Assembly: GCA_030066335.1 (NCBI GenBank)
Contig: JASJBV010000004.1
Location: forward strand, 1 to 34,916
Origin: Gammaproteobacteria bacterium
GTDB taxonomy: Bacteria; Pseudomonadota; Gammaproteobacteria; GCA-001735895
Length of the DNA: 34,916 bases
Direction: 5' to 3'
This document shows, in pieces, positions 1 through 9,362 of the stretch (positions within the stretch are counted from its first letter, which is position 1; each line of letters starts with the position of its first letter). The notes beneath the pieces were generated by a model, which made no database searches, had not been told where the DNA came from, and saw only the letters and a list, made by a program, of their open reading frames with translations. The translations under genes and the position numbers were made by a program.

Positions 1-233
1 CGCAATCCATGAAAGTGCTGGCAGCCAACCAGGGTCTGTACAATGGGTTCCTGGCGGCAGGCCTGGTATGGGGACTGCTGCAAGGAGCCGATGGCTACGA
101 GTTTAAAGTATTCATGTTGCTGTGCGTGATCACCGCCGGGCTTTATGGTGCAGTAACCGCCAGTAAAAGCATACTGTTTATCCAGGCGCTACCGGGGCTG
201 CTCGCGTTAATTTCTGTTGTGCTGGCCTATTGA
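1..233 (+). CDS. DUF1304 family small membrane protein (C-terminal part)
   Basis: The reading frame is open from the window edge, so the N-terminus is missing; the ATG at position 9 is probably internal. The visible part is about 76 residues, where I recall the full-length family being roughly 115-120. It contains the segment NQGLYNGFLAAGLVWG, which I recognise as the hallmark of the DUF1304 family of small integral membrane proteins of unknown function. Three hydrophobic stretches are visible, ending in a hydrophobic tail. It converges on the glutaredoxin-like gene, with about 120 bp of unassigned sequence between them. No specific role can be inferred from the neighbours. Confidence 0.75.
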   Translation, partial: QSMKVLAANQGLYNGFLAAGLVWGLLQGADGYEFKVFMLLCVITAGLYGAVTASKSILFIQALPGLLALISVVLAY

Positions 234-260
234 TCAACCGTTGTTAATGGGCAGGTTGAT
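233..260 (+). repeat. Small inverted repeat after the DUF1304 gene
   Basis: ATCAACC (233-239) and GGTTGAT (254-260) can form a 7-bp stem with a 14-nt loop starting in the stop codon of the DUF1304 gene. No T-tract follows, so it is not a good intrinsic terminator; it may be an mRNA 3' end structure. The rest of the gap to position 355 shows nothing I can assign. Confidence 0.3.
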
Positions 261-355
261 GACTACCAATGTCAGCGTTTGCAATGACCATCGATTTGCC
301 AAGATCGTCGCCAAATGGCTGGCAGAGATTTAGCCAGGATTCACGCTAGGCCAGT

Positions 356-724
356 TTACTGACCGAACTTATGTTCCAGGTAATGGATGATATCGGATGA
401 CTCGTACATCCAGACATCATTATCCCCGTCACGCATGTGCAGACAGGGCACTTGGATCCGGCCTCCGCCCTGCTCGAGCTCCTGGCGATGAGGACTACCC
501 TGTTGCACGCCACGGGTTTCCATCGGCAGGTTAAGACGACGCATGGCGCGACGGGTTTTAACGCAGAACGGACAGGCATACAACTGGTACAGGGTATAGT
601 CTTTCAGTTGCTGCTCGACCAACGCCTGTTGCTCATCGGAACGTTGCATCTTTGCCGGGCGGGTCAGCCAGTCGATAAAAACGATTATCCGCCCCAGGCC
701 TTCGCGTAGTATTTTTAACAGCAT
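356..724 (-). CDS. Glutaredoxin / GST N-terminal domain protein with CPFC motif
   Basis: A 122-residue thioredoxin-fold protein. A hydrophobic N-terminal stretch (about residues 12-20, IIVFIDWL) precedes the glutaredoxin domain, with CPFC at residues 51-54 as the dithiol active site. It also has a VPC segment supplying the cis-proline (about residue 92) and a C-terminal YESSDIIHYLE element like that of GST-N/glutaredoxin domains. It probably uses glutathione to reduce disulfides or glutathionylated proteins, possibly at the membrane surface. The ATG chosen lies only 10 nt beyond the T-tract of the fba terminator and has no Shine-Dalgarno sequence. A start at residue 26 (MQRSD) is possible, but the hydrophobic N-terminus is what I expect for this family. 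It is on the same strand as the carbon operon but beyond its terminator. Confidence 0.8.
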   Translation of the reverse strand: MLLKILREGLGRIIVFIDWLTRPAKMQRSDEQQALVEQQLKDYTLYQLYACPFCVKTRRAMRRLNLPMETRGVQQGSPHRQELEQGGGRIQVPCLHMRDGDNDVWMYESSDIIHYLEHKFGQ

Positions 725-734
725 TAAAAAATCT

Positions 735-765
735 AAAAAAAAGGGAGCTAAGTGCTCCCTTTTTC
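735..765 (-). terminator. Intrinsic terminator of the tkt-gap-pgk-pyk-fba operon
   Basis: AAAGGGAGC (740-748) pairs with GCTCCCTTT (754-762) around a 5-nt loop. Read on the minus strand, the stem is followed by eight T residues, giving a textbook rho-independent terminator 15 bp past the fba stop codon. The plus strand also has a T-run (760-764), so it could work in both directions. Confidence 0.9.
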
Positions 766-776
766 AACAGCCTGGA

Positions 777-1814
777 TTAGTGGTAGAAACTAACCATGGA
801 TTCCAGTGACTTGACATGGATCTTATCGGCATGACCGGCACAACCGAATGACTCGAAACGTGCCTGGCAGATATCCTTCATGGCAGCTGTCGATGCCTTG
901 AGGAATTTGCGCGGATCGAAGTTACTGGGATTTTCCGCCAGGTGCTTGCGAATCGCGCCGGTGGAAGCCATCCGCAGATCGGTATCGATATTGACCTTGC
1001 GTACACCATGCTTGATGCCTTCCTGGATTTCTTCAACCGGTACACCATAGGTTTCACCCATATCACCACCATAGTTGTTGATGATTTGCAGCCAGTCCTG
1101 GGGCACCGAAGAAGACCCGTGCATCACCAGGTGAGTGTTAGGAATCCGGGCATGGATTTCCTTGATACGCTCGATGGCCAGGATGTCACCGGTCGGCGGA
1201 CGGGTGAACTTGTAAGCACCATGCGAAGTACCGATCGCGATCGCCAGGGCATCAACACCGGTCTTTTCAACGAAATCGGCCGCTTCTTCCGGATCGGTCA
1301 GCAACTGGTCCATCGACAACTTGCCCTCGGCACCATGACCGTCTTCCTCACCCATTTCACCGGTTTCCAGTGAACCCAGGCAGCCCAGTTCGCCTTCTAC
1401 CGAGACTCCGCCGGCATGTGCCATTTCCACCACTTCACGGGTTACCTCAACATTGTATTCGTAACTGGAAGGGGTTTTCATGTCGGACATCAGCGATCCG
1501 TCCATCATCACCGAGCTGAAACCGGACTGGATTGAACGCAGGCAAACCGCCGGCTCAGAGCCGTGGTCCTGGTGCATCACGATCGGAATATGCGGATACA
1601 TTTCGGTCGCGGCAACGATCAGGTGACGCAGGAAAGGTTCGCCCGCATAGGAACGCGCACCGGCCGAACCTTGCAGAATAACCGGGCTGTTTACCGCGTC
1701 GGCCGCCTGCATGATCGCATGAACCTGCTCCATGTTGTTTACGTTAAATGCCGGCATACCAAAATCGTTTTCTGCCGCATAGTCTAATAATTGTCTCATT
1801 GAAATAAGCGCCAT
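777..1814 (-). CDS. fba: Class II fructose-bisphosphate aldolase
   Basis: This 345-residue protein reversibly joins glyceraldehyde-3-phosphate and dihydroxyacetone phosphate into fructose-1,6-bisphosphate; the enzyme can also make sedoheptulose-1,7-bisphosphate in Calvin-cycle organisms. The zinc and catalytic motif HQDHG is at residues 81-85 (D83 catalytic, H84 a zinc ligand), with further conserved segments [20 protein letters not shown] and VNIDTDLR. The length and sequence resemble the Calvin-cycle/CbbA-type subgroup of class II aldolases. The ATG follows a strong AGAGGGAG ribosome binding site. It is the last gene of the tkt-gap-pgk-pyk-fba operon and is followed at once by an intrinsic terminator. 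The 112-bp gap before it holds a hairpin and a perfect 14-bp palindrome, so it may be expressed partly on its own. Confidence 0.95.
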   Translation of the reverse strand: MALISMRQLLDYAAENDFGMPAFNVNNMEQVHAIMQAADAVNSPVILQGSAGARSYAGEPFLRHLIVAATEMYPHIPIVMHQDHGSEPAVCLRSIQSGFSSVMMDGSLMSDMKTPSSYEYNVEVTREVVEMAHAGGVSVEGELGCLGSLETGEMGEEDGHGAEGKLSMDQLLTDPEEAADFVEKTGVDALAIAIGTSHGAYKFTRPPTGDILAIERIKEIHARIPNTHLVMHGSSSVPQDWLQIINNYGGDMGETYGVPVEEIQEGIKHGVRKVNIDTDLRMASTGAIRKHLAENPSNFDPRKFLKASTAAMKDICQARFESFGCAGHADKIHVKSLESMVSFYH

Positions 1815-1832
1815 ACTGACTCCCTCTATGTG

Positions 1833-1846
1833 TTTAACATGTTAAA
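1833..1846. repeat. Perfect 14-bp palindrome upstream of fba
   Basis: TTTAACATGTTAAA is its own reverse complement and lies 19 bp upstream of the fba start codon, just before the ribosome binding site. It could be an operator or a short AT-rich mRNA hairpin. The half-site TGTTAAA also occurs in the inverted repeat in front of pgk. Confidence 0.4.
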
Positions 1847-1872
1847 TAAGTTTGATAAAAATGAACCCGAAA

Positions 1873-1915
1873 CGGATGAGCTATGATTTCCCGCTGAAAA
1901 ACCATATCTCATCCG
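1873..1915 (-). repeat. Stem-loop in the pyk-fba junction
   Basis: CGGATGAG (1873-1880) pairs with CTCATCCG (1908-1915), and the stem continues past one mismatch with TATG (1882-1885) against CATA (1903-1906). On the minus-strand transcript it lies just after the pyk stop codon and is followed only loosely by T residues. It may be a weak terminator or an RNA stability/processing hairpin that separates pyk from fba. Confidence 0.45.
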
Positions 1916-1926
1916 CCGCAGTCCGC

Positions 1927-3393
1927 CTAATCTGCAAGTTTGGGCATCGAGCCCACCTTGACAATCTTCATCGCGTTGGTACCACCACCGGTACCCATCA
2001 GGTCACCCTTGGTGATAATCACCAGGTCACCGTCCGCTACCACACCCTCTTCCAGCAAGGTATCGATCGCAACCTGGTTGGCCGCGGCATGATCATTATG
2101 CTGGATCTCCGGAAAATCCACCGGTGTCACCCCGCGGTACAAGGATACCTTGCGATTGGTCGCTTCCTGGGTGGAAAGAGCATATATCGGGATGCCGGAA
2201 CTGATCCGCGACATCCACAACGCGGTGGAACCGGATTCGGTCAATGCCGCAATCGCGCGAACATTGAGGTGGTTGGCAGTATACATGGTTGCCATTGCAA
2301 TCGCTTCATCTACCCGCTTGAACGTCGAGTCCATGCGATGATGTGAACGCAGCGCGGCCGCCTGTTGTTCGGCATTGCGGCAAATACGGGACATCGAGGT
2401 CACGGTATCGATCGGGTAGGCTCCGGTCGCAGTCTCGGCCGACAGCATCACCGCATCGGTGCCATCGAGTACCGCATTGGCCACATCGAATACCTCGGCC
2501 CGGGTCGGGATCGGATTATCGCGCATCGATTCCATCATCTGGGTTGCGGTGATGACGACCGTATTCATGTCGCGCGACATCTTGATCAGTCGCTTCTGCA
2601 CCGCGGGCAATTGATCGTCGCCGATCTCAACGCCCAGATCCCCGCGCGCGATCATGATCGCATCCGAGGCCTCGATCATCGCCTCGATGTTATCCAGTGC
2701 CTCGGCGCGTTCGATCTTGGACACGATACCGCCGCGACCACCGGCTTCACGCAGCAAGCTACGCGCCAGGTTGACATCCTCTACATGGCGTGGGAACGAG
2801 ATCGCGACATAGTCCGCATTGATTTCCGCCGCGACCTTGATGTCTTCACGGTCCTTTTCGGTCAGGGCCTCGGCCGACAGGCCGCCACCCTTGAGGTTGA
2901 TACCCTTGTTGTTCGACAGTTCGCCGCCGACCATGACCTGGGTGTGAATCTTGCTGCCATCTACCTCGGTTACCTTGAGCACAATGCGGCCATCATCCAG
3001 CACCAGCACATCATTGGCTTCGACATCCTGTGGCAGGGTCGTGTAAGTGATTCCGACCTGCTGTTGATCTCCATCGTCCCGGCCCAGCTCGGCATTGAGG
3101 CAGAACTTGTCATGGGGTGCCAGCTCAATCTTGCCCGACTTGAAACGCTCGATCCGGATCTTGGGTCCCTGCAGGTCGACCAGTACGCCGACGTGGCGGC
3201 CATTGGAGCGCGCCGCGGCGCGCACCCGATCGGCACGAATCTTGTGTTCTTCGTGGCTGCCATGAGAGAAGTTCAGGCGAACAACATCGACCCCGGCCTT
3301 GACCAGCTGGTCGATCATTTCAACCGACTCGGTCGCCGGCCCCAGGGTAGCCAGGATCTTGGTACGTCGCAGAACGACGTGTTCGTCATTCAT
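1927..3393 (-). CDS. pyk: Pyruvate kinase
   Basis: This 488-residue enzyme converts phosphoenolpyruvate and ADP to pyruvate and ATP, the last step of glycolysis. The N-terminus RRTKILATLGPAT, the substrate/metal segment VRLNFSHGSHEEH, SKIERAEALDN and ARGDLGVEIG, and the ITATQMMESM signature are all present, followed by the C-terminal alpha/beta domain. The overall length is typical of the bacterial PykA type. The ATG is only 6 nt after the pgk stop codon, and no good ribosome binding site is visible, so translation is probably coupled to pgk. In an operon otherwise able to run in the Calvin/gluconeogenic direction, pyruvate kinase is the step that commits carbon toward pyruvate. Confidence 0.95.
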   Translation of the reverse strand: MNDEHVVLRRTKILATLGPATESVEMIDQLVKAGVDVVRLNFSHGSHEEHKIRADRVRAAARSNGRHVGVLVDLQGPKIRIERFKSGKIELAPHDKFCLNAELGRDDGDQQQVGITYTTLPQDVEANDVLVLDDGRIVLKVTEVDGSKIHTQVMVGGELSNNKGINLKGGGLSAEALTEKDREDIKVAAEINADYVAISFPRHVEDVNLARSLLREAGGRGGIVSKIERAEALDNIEAMIEASDAIMIARGDLGVEIGDDQLPAVQKRLIKMSRDMNTVVITATQMMESMRDNPIPTRAEVFDVANAVLDGTDAVMLSAETATGAYPIDTVTSMSRICRNAEQQAAALRSHHRMDSTFKRVDEAIAMATMYTANHLNVRAIAALTESGSTALWMSRISSGIPIYALSTQEATNRKVSLYRGVTPVDFPEIQHNDHAAANQVAIDTLLEEGVVADGDLVIITKGDLMGTGGGTNAMKIVKVGSMPKLAD

Positions 3394-3399
3394 GATAAT

Positions 3400-4581
3400 T
3401 TATTTATTGGCCTGCTTTTCCAACATGGCGACGGCAGGCAGGGTTTTACCTTCGAGATACTCCAGGAAAGCGCCACCGGCAGTTGAGATATAGGAGACCT
3501 TGTCGTAGATATCGTATTTCTGGATAGCCGCGATCGTGTCACCGCCACCGGCAAGACTAAAACAATCCGAATTGGCAATAGCCATAGAAACCGTCTTGGT
3601 ACCTTCGCCAAACTGGTCGAACTCGAATACGCCGACCGGGCCATTCCATACCACGGTGCCAGCATTCTTGATGATCTCGGCCAGCTCATTGGCTGAATCC
3701 GGACCGATATCGAAGATCATGTCATCATCATCGACATCAGCGGCTGATTTCAGCGTGGCTTCCGCAGTCTCGGAAAATTCCTTACCGACCACGACATCGG
3801 TCGCGATCGGGATATTGGCACCACGTGCCTGCATCTTTTCAATCAGGCTGCTGGCGGTATCCACCAGGTCGTCTTCGCACAGAGACTTGCCGACATTATG
3901 TCCGGTAGCCTTGAGAAAGGTATTGGCGATACCACCACCGACAACCAACTGGTCGACTTTTTCAGACAAGGCCTCGAGCACGGTCAGCTTGGTCGAGACC
4001 TTGGAGCCACCGACAATCGCCACCATCGGCCGTGCCGGCTCGGCCAGGGCCTTGGCCAGGTTGTCCAGCTCATCGGATAACAGCAGTCCGGCACAGGCCA
4101 CCGGTGCATGTACACCGACACCATGAGTCGAGGCTTGCGCGCGATGCGCGGTACCGAAGGCATCCATCACAAAAACGTCGCAGAGTGCTGCATACTGCTT
4201 GGCCAGGCCTTCATCATCTTTCTTTTCACCGGCGTTGAAACGGACATTTTCCAGCAGCACCACTTCACCCTCGGCAACTTCAGGTGCATTGCCCAGGTAA
4301 TCCTTGATCAGGCGGACTTCTTTACCCAGCTTGGCTGACATGTCCTCGGCGATCGGTTGCATCGAATTTTCTTCATCGACCTGGCCCTCTTCCGGACGTC
4401 CGCGGTGGGACATGACCTGCACTCTGGCACCGGCCTGCATACAATGCTCGATGGTCGGCATCGATGCGGTAATCCGCGCATCCGAGGTCACCTTGCCATC
4501 TTTAACAGGAACGTTGAGATCGGCACGAATCAGCACGCGCTTACCCGCCAGGTCAAGATCAGTCAGTTTGATAAAAGCCAT
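3400..4581 (-). CDS. pgk: Phosphoglycerate kinase
   Basis: A 393-residue two-domain kinase that transfers phosphate between 1,3-bisphosphoglycerate and ADP, reversibly. The substrate-binding N-terminal motif [12 protein letters not shown], the basic SHRGRP segment, the nucleotide-binding GGSKVSTK and the C-terminal GPVGVFE and GGGDT motifs are present. Length is normal. AAGGAG sits 8 nt before the ATG. It follows gap after an unusually structured 254-bp gap that contains a candidate promoter, so it can probably be transcribed independently as well as by read-through from tkt-gap. Confidence 0.96.
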   Translation of the reverse strand: MAFIKLTDLDLAGKRVLIRADLNVPVKDGKVTSDARITASMPTIEHCMQAGARVQVMSHRGRPEEGQVDEENSMQPIAEDMSAKLGKEVRLIKDYLGNAPEVAEGEVVLLENVRFNAGEKKDDEGLAKQYAALCDVFVMDAFGTAHRAQASTHGVGVHAPVACAGLLLSDELDNLAKALAEPARPMVAIVGGSKVSTKLTVLEALSEKVDQLVVGGGIANTFLKATGHNVGKSLCEDDLVDTASSLIEKMQARGANIPIATDVVVGKEFSETAEATLKSAADVDDDDMIFDIGPDSANELAEIIKNAGTVVWNGPVGVFEFDQFGEGTKTVSMAIANSDCFSLAGGGDTIAAIQKYDIYDKVSYISTAGGAFLEYLEGKTLPAVAMLEKQANK

Positions 4582-4615
4582 GAAGAATCTCCTTCAAGAT
4601 TTGATTTACTATAAA

Positions 4616-4660
4616 AACGGTTTGTTAAATATTGATGAAGCCAAAACTTAACAAACAGTT
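4616..4660 (-). promoter_or_regulatory. Candidate pgk promoter inside a 13-bp-arm inverted repeat
   Basis: On the minus strand TTGTTA (plus 4649-4654) and TATTTA (plus 4626-4631) are separated by exactly 17 bp and resemble -35 and -10 boxes. The same stretch is an inverted repeat: AACGGTTTGTTAA (4616-4628) against TTAACAAACAGTT (4648-4660), 12 of 13 positions matching, spacer 19. A regulator bound to the repeat would cover both promoter boxes; alternatively the repeat forms an mRNA hairpin 35 nt before the pgk start. Confidence 0.5.
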
Positions 4661-4671
4661 CTGGAAGAAAC

Positions 4672-4697
4672 CTGCCCGGAGAGAATTCCCCGGACAG
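4672..4697 (-). repeat. GC-rich terminator-like hairpin between gap and pgk
   Basis: In the minus-strand transcript CTGTCCGG pairs with CCGGGCAG (8 bp including one G-U wobble) around a 10-nt loop. The tail GTTTCTTCC is only weakly T-rich, so it may act as a leaky terminator or processing site rather than a full stop. It lies between the long palindrome and the candidate pgk promoter. Confidence 0.45.
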
Positions 4698-4710
4698 ATT
4701 TTAATACTCG

Positions 4711-4835
4711 TCTAAGCGAGAGATTTTTTCTGCTGGCAAGGCGGAGGAATAATTTGAGCTGCGCAGCGTATGTAAAATACGTGAGCAGTCAAATTATTCC
4801 GACAACGCCGCCAGCGGGAAAAAGATCCGCTTAGA
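4711..4835. repeat. 125-bp near-palindromic element between gap and pgk
   Basis: The outer arms TCTAAGCG (4711-4718) and CGCTTAGA (4828-4835) are exact reverse complements, the latter ending against the gap stop codon. Inside are paired blocks TTTTTC/GAAAAA, GCTGGC/GCCAGC, GGCG/CGCC, GGAATAATTTGA/TCAAATTATTCC and CTGC/GCAG. The centre is CGTAT-GTAAA-ATACG (4767-4781). The arms differ by a few small bulges (AAGGCGGA against GACAACGCC). The AAGGCG...AACGCC(GCC) layout resembles dispersed intergenic palindromic repeats I recall from several gammaproteobacteria; no second copy lies in this window. It would form one long hairpin in the tkt-gap-pgk transcript. Confidence 0.8.
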
Positions 4836-5855
<1,020 letters not shown>

Positions 5856-5880
5856 CTAAGTTACTTTTCTCAGTCAAAAA

Positions 5881-7866
5881 TTAAGCTACAGAATTTACCG
5901 CTTCGACGACCTTGTCCACGGTGAATCCAAATTCTTCAAACAGCTCACCCGCCGGTGCAGATTCACCGAAACGGTTGATACCGACTACTGCACCAGTGCT
6001 GCCGACATACTTATACCAGCCGTCGGTGACCGCCGCTTCGACCGCAACCCTGGCGGTTACGTCAGCCGGCAATACCGCCTCGCGGTAACTTGCATCCTGC
6101 GTCTCAAACGCGGTGGTTGACGGCATGGATACGACACGGATCTTCTTGTCAGACAACTGCTCAGCGGCACCCACCGCCAATGCGACTTCGGAGCCGGTGG
6201 CGATGATGATCGCATCGGGGGTACCGTCACAATCTTTCAGGATGTAACCACCCTTGGCAATATCAGCAATCTGCTGTTCGCTGCGTTGCTGGTGCGGCAG
6301 GCCCTGACGCGAGAAGATCAGCGAGGTCGGACCTTCCTTGCGTTCTGCCGCCTGCTGCCAGGCAACTGCGGATTCAACCGCATCACAGGGACGCCAGACG
6401 GCCATGTTCGGGATCAGGCGCAGGGTCGGGATCTGTTCGACCGGCTGGTGAGTCGGACCATCTTCACCAAGGCCGATGGAATCATGGGTGTAAACAAAGA
6501 TCGACTGGATCTTCATCAGGGCTGCCATGCGCAGCGCATTCCGTGCATATTCGGAGAACATCAGGAAGGTCGCGCCGAAAGGCATCAGGCCACCATGCAG
6601 CGCGATACCGTTCATCATCGCCGACATGCCGAATTCACGCACACCATAGCGCACGTAGTTGGGTACATCGCTGTTATCCACCGGCTGGTAACCGGACCAT
6701 TCGGTCAGGTTGGAACAACCAAGGTCGGCAGAACCACCGAACAGTTCGGGCAGCATTGGTGAGTAAGCCTCGATCGAGTCCAGCGAAGCCTTGCGGGTGG
6801 CCGGGCTGGAAGCGGCGGCATTGGTTTCGGCGATAAACGCGGCAGATTTCTCGGCCCAGTCAGCCGGCAGGTCACCGGCCATCCGGCGTTCGAACTCGGC
6901 AGCCAGTTCAGGATATTCCGCCTTGTAGGCAGCGAATTTCTCATTCCACGCCGCTTCAGCTTTGGCACCTTTTTCTTTGGCATTCCAACCGGCGTAGATA
7001 TCCGAAGGTACGTCGAAAGCTTCATGGTCCCAACCCAGCGCGGCCTTGGTCAGGTTGATTTCATCCTGGCCCAGGGGTGCACCATGACTGGAGTGACTGC
7101 CGGCTTTATTCGGTGAACCGAAACCGATCGTGGTCTTGCAACAGATCAGGGTCGGCTTGTCGGTCATCGCCACGGCGAATTCAACCGCTTTCTCAATAGC
7201 TTCCGGATCATGACCATCGACATCGGCAATGACGTGCCAGCCATAAGCTTCGAAGCGCTTGGGGGTGTTGTCGGTGAACCAGCCATCGACATGGCCATCG
7301 ATGGAGATACCGTTATCGTCCCAGAACGCAACCAGTTTACCCAGGCCGAGGGTACCGGCCAGTGAACAGGCCTCGTGCGAGATACCTTCCATCAGGCAGC
7401 CATCGCCCATGAAGACGAAGGTGTTGTGATCGACGATGTTGTGACCACCCTTGTTGAACTGGGCAGCCAGGGTCTTCTCGGCGATCGCCATCCCTACCGC
7501 ATTGGTGATGCCCTGACCCAGTGGACCGGTAGTGGTTTCGATGCCAGGCGCATAACCATATTCGGGATGGCCCGGGGTTCTGGAGTGCAGCTGACGGAAA
7601 TTCTTCAGATCGTCCAGGGTCATATCGTAGCCGGTCAGATGCAGTAATGAATAAATCAGCATCGAACCATGGCCATTGGACAGGACGAAACGGTCACGGT
7701 CAGGCCAATCGGGATTGGCAGGGTTATGCTTCAGATGGTCATTCCACAGTACTTCGGCGATATCCGCCATCCCCATCGGGGCACCCGGATGACCTGAATT
7801 GGCTTTCTGGACGGCGTCCATACTCAGCGCGCGAACAGCATTTGCGAGATCTCTACGAGATGGCAT
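5881..7866 (-). CDS. tkt: Transketolase
   Basis: A thiamine-diphosphate enzyme of 661 residues that moves two-carbon units between sugar phosphates in the pentose phosphate pathway and Calvin cycle. GHPGAPMG (His26), NGHGSM (His66) and His100 are the conserved substrate-binding histidines. The TPP/magnesium motif GDGCLMEG starts at about residue 154 with the downstream Asn near 185 (DDNGISID). The pyrimidine-binding segment ([16 protein letters not shown]) and C-terminal domain follow. I start at 7866 (MPSRRDL), because GAGGAG lies 7 nt upstream, rather than at the ORF-track start 7884. It is the first gene of the operon, divergent from metK. Confidence 0.96.
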   Translation of the reverse strand: MPSRRDLANAVRALSMDAVQKANSGHPGAPMGMADIAEVLWNDHLKHNPANPDWPDRDRFVLSNGHGSMLIYSLLHLTGYDMTLDDLKNFRQLHSRTPGHPEYGYAPGIETTTGPLGQGITNAVGMAIAEKTLAAQFNKGGHNIVDHNTFVFMGDGCLMEGISHEACSLAGTLGLGKLVAFWDDNGISIDGHVDGWFTDNTPKRFEAYGWHVIADVDGHDPEAIEKAVEFAVAMTDKPTLICCKTTIGFGSPNKAGSHSSHGAPLGQDEINLTKAALGWDHEAFDVPSDIYAGWNAKEKGAKAEAAWNEKFAAYKAEYPELAAEFERRMAGDLPADWAEKSAAFIAETNAAASSPATRKASLDSIEAYSPMLPELFGGSADLGCSNLTEWSGYQPVDNSDVPNYVRYGVREFGMSAMMNGIALHGGLMPFGATFLMFSEYARNALRMAALMKIQSIFVYTHDSIGLGEDGPTHQPVEQIPTLRLIPNMAVWRPCDAVESAVAWQQAAERKEGPTSLIFSRQGLPHQQRSEQQIADIAKGGYILKDCDGTPDAIIIATGSEVALAVGAAEQLSDKKIRVVSMPSTTAFETQDASYREAVLPADVTARVAVEAAVTDGWYKYVGSTGAVVGINRFGESAPAGELFEEFGFTVDKVVEAVNSVA

Positions 7867-7940
7867 AGCTTTCTCCTCAAACAATAAAAAAATCGTGTGC
7901 AGCCTGGCCAGAATAATTGGCAGGACTAAAAATTAAGTAA

Positions 7941-7992
7941 ATTCAATGGCTTATGGCCAAAATAGATAAATAGTGACTATTGAATTTGGCCA
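7941..7992. repeat. Two interleaved inverted repeats upstream of tkt
   Basis: ATTCAAT (7941-7947) is inverted at ATTGAAT (7979-7985), and TGGCCAAA (7954-7961) is inverted at TTTGGCCA (7985-7992). Both pairs are exact. The location 75-125 bp before the tkt start suits an operator for the carbon operon. Confidence 0.45.
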
Positions 7993-8054
7993 CAGACAGT
8001 CTCAAAGGCGCGCTATTCTCGCTTAGAATGGGCTTTTCAGCAACATAAAAAGAT

Positions 8055-8104
8055 TATCGCGGTATCAATTCTGGCTATGGCTCGATGCTTGAGTGACCGC
8101 GATA
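8055..8104. repeat. Inverted repeat upstream of metK promoter
   Basis: TATCGCGGT (8055-8063) and ACCGCGATA (8096-8104) are exact reverse complements separated by 32 bp. The right arm ends 29 bp before the TATAAT box of metK, so as DNA it could be a split operator. If transcription starts farther upstream it would be a hairpin in the metK leader. Confidence 0.45.
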
Positions 8105-8133
8105 CAAAGTGGGAAAAAAAATTATCAAGTCTA

Positions 8134-8139
8134 TATAAT
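8134..8139 (+). promoter_or_regulatory. Candidate -10 box for metK
   Basis: A perfect TATAAT lies 27 bp before the metK start codon. No clear -35 box is found at 16-18 bp upstream (the sequence there is GTGGGAAAA), which would fit a promoter that needs an activator. Confidence 0.5.
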
Positions 8140-8166
8140 CCGCGTTTTTGCTTTGGGATAGAAAAC

Positions 8167-9333
8167 ATGTACGGCGATTTCATCTTCACCTCCGAATCGG
8201 TATCCGAGGGACACCCTGACAAAGTCTGCGACGCGGTATCCGACGCGATCCTCGACGCCGTACTCGAGCAGGACAAGCATGCCCGGGTAGCCTGTGAAAC
8301 CCTGACCAAGACCGGGATGGTCGTGATAGCCGGCGAACTGACCACCACCGCCCAGATCGATTTCGAGAAGATCGTGCGCCAGACCGTGGTCGATATTGGC
8401 TACGACAGTTCCGATATCGGTTTCGATGGCAATACCTGCGCCGTGCTCAACGCCCTCGGCCAACAGTCACCGGATATCGCGATGGGCGTTGATCGCAGCA
8501 TCGATCAGAATCAGGGCGCCGGTGACCAGGGCCTGATGTTTGGTTTTGCCACCAATGAGACCGACAACCTCATGCCGGCGCCGATCAGCTATGCTCACCG
8601 GCTGGTGAAAAAGCTGGCGGATGTGCGTCGTATTGGCAGCCTGGGCTGGCTGCGGCCAGACTCCAAGAGCCAGGTGACCTTCGAATACAAGGACGGGCGC
8701 CCGGTCGCGGTCGATGCTATCGTCATCTCGACCCAGCATTCACCCGAGGTCTCGCAGGACCAGGTCAAGGAAGGCGTCATGGAGGAGATCATCAAGCCGG
8801 TGATCCCGCAGGAATGGATCAGCAAAAAAACCCAGTTTCATATCAATCCGACCGGACAGTTCATCATCGGCGGCCCGGTCGGTGATGCCGGCCTGACCGG
8901 ACGCAAGATCATCGTCGACACCTACGGCGGCATGGGCCGCCATGGTGGCGGCGCCTTCTCCGGCAAGGATCCGTCCAAGGTTGATCGCTCTGCCGCCTAT
9001 GCCGCGCGCTACGTGGCAAAGAATATCGTCGCCGCCGGTCTCGCCGATCGCTGCGAGATCCAGGTCAGTTATGCGATCGGGGTGGCTGAACCGACCTCGA
9101 TCAGTATCGAAACTTTCGGCACCCACCATGTCAATGAAAGCCAGATCGTCGACCTGGTGCACGAACATTTCGACCTGCGCCCCTGGGGCATCATCACCGC
9201 GCTGGATCTGCTGCGGCCGATCTACCGCAAGACCGCCGCCTACGGTCATTTCGGCCGTGATGAGGAACATTTCAGCTGGGAGCAAACCGACAAGGTAGAG
9301 CTGCTGCGCGCGGAAGCCGGGATGAATAACTGA
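8167..9333 (+). CDS. metK: S-adenosylmethionine synthetase
   Basis: A 388-residue enzyme that condenses methionine and ATP into S-adenosylmethionine, releasing phosphate and pyrophosphate. The N-terminus [15 protein letters not shown] holds the ATP-binding histidine. [10 protein letters not shown] is at residues 117-126, and the glycine-rich loop [16 protein letters not shown] is near residue 260. I start at the ATG at 8167, which begins the family-typical sequence after a GGGATAG ribosome binding site, not at the upstream in-frame start 8077 in the ORF track, which would add 30 unrelated residues covering the TATAAT box. It leads a methyl-cycle cluster with ahcY and metF. Confidence 0.96.
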   Translation: MYGDFIFTSESVSEGHPDKVCDAVSDAILDAVLEQDKHARVACETLTKTGMVVIAGELTTTAQIDFEKIVRQTVVDIGYDSSDIGFDGNTCAVLNALGQQSPDIAMGVDRSIDQNQGAGDQGLMFGFATNETDNLMPAPISYAHRLVKKLADVRRIGSLGWLRPDSKSQVTFEYKDGRPVAVDAIVISTQHSPEVSQDQVKEGVMEEIIKPVIPQEWISKKTQFHINPTGQFIIGGPVGDAGLTGRKIIVDTYGGMGRHGGGAFSGKDPSKVDRSAAYAARYVAKNIVAAGLADRCEIQVSYAIGVAEPTSISIETFGTHHVNESQIVDLVHEHFDLRPWGIITALDLLRPIYRKTAAYGHFGRDEEHFSWEQTDKVELLRAEAGMNN

Positions 9334-9362
9334 GCCATGGCCCGGCCAACCACGGTTTACAA

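Larger units (their letters stand above)
7867..8166. other. Divergent tkt/metK control region
   Basis: This 300-bp gene-free stretch separates the two divergent operons. It holds the tkt ribosome binding site, two interleaved inverted repeats (7941-7992), a widely spaced inverted repeat (8055-8104) and a TATAAT box before metK. I see no open reading frame or RNA gene in it. A tkt promoter must lie here on the minus strand, but I could not pick convincing -35/-10 boxes. Confidence 0.6.

Noticed and set aside
2365-3486. 373-residue plus-strand ORF
   Set aside because: It is antisense to pyk and the end of pgk, both certain genes, and its sequence is low in recognisable motifs; it is a codon-bias shadow.
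8077-8166. N-terminal extension of metK in the ORF track
   Set aside because: It has no similarity to the MetK N-terminus and would be translated through the promoter TATAAT box and leader.
7867-8166. SAM riboswitch upstream of metK
   Set aside because: I looked for SAM aptamer signatures because of the neighbouring SAH switch, and found only a simple inverted repeat with no known aptamer core.
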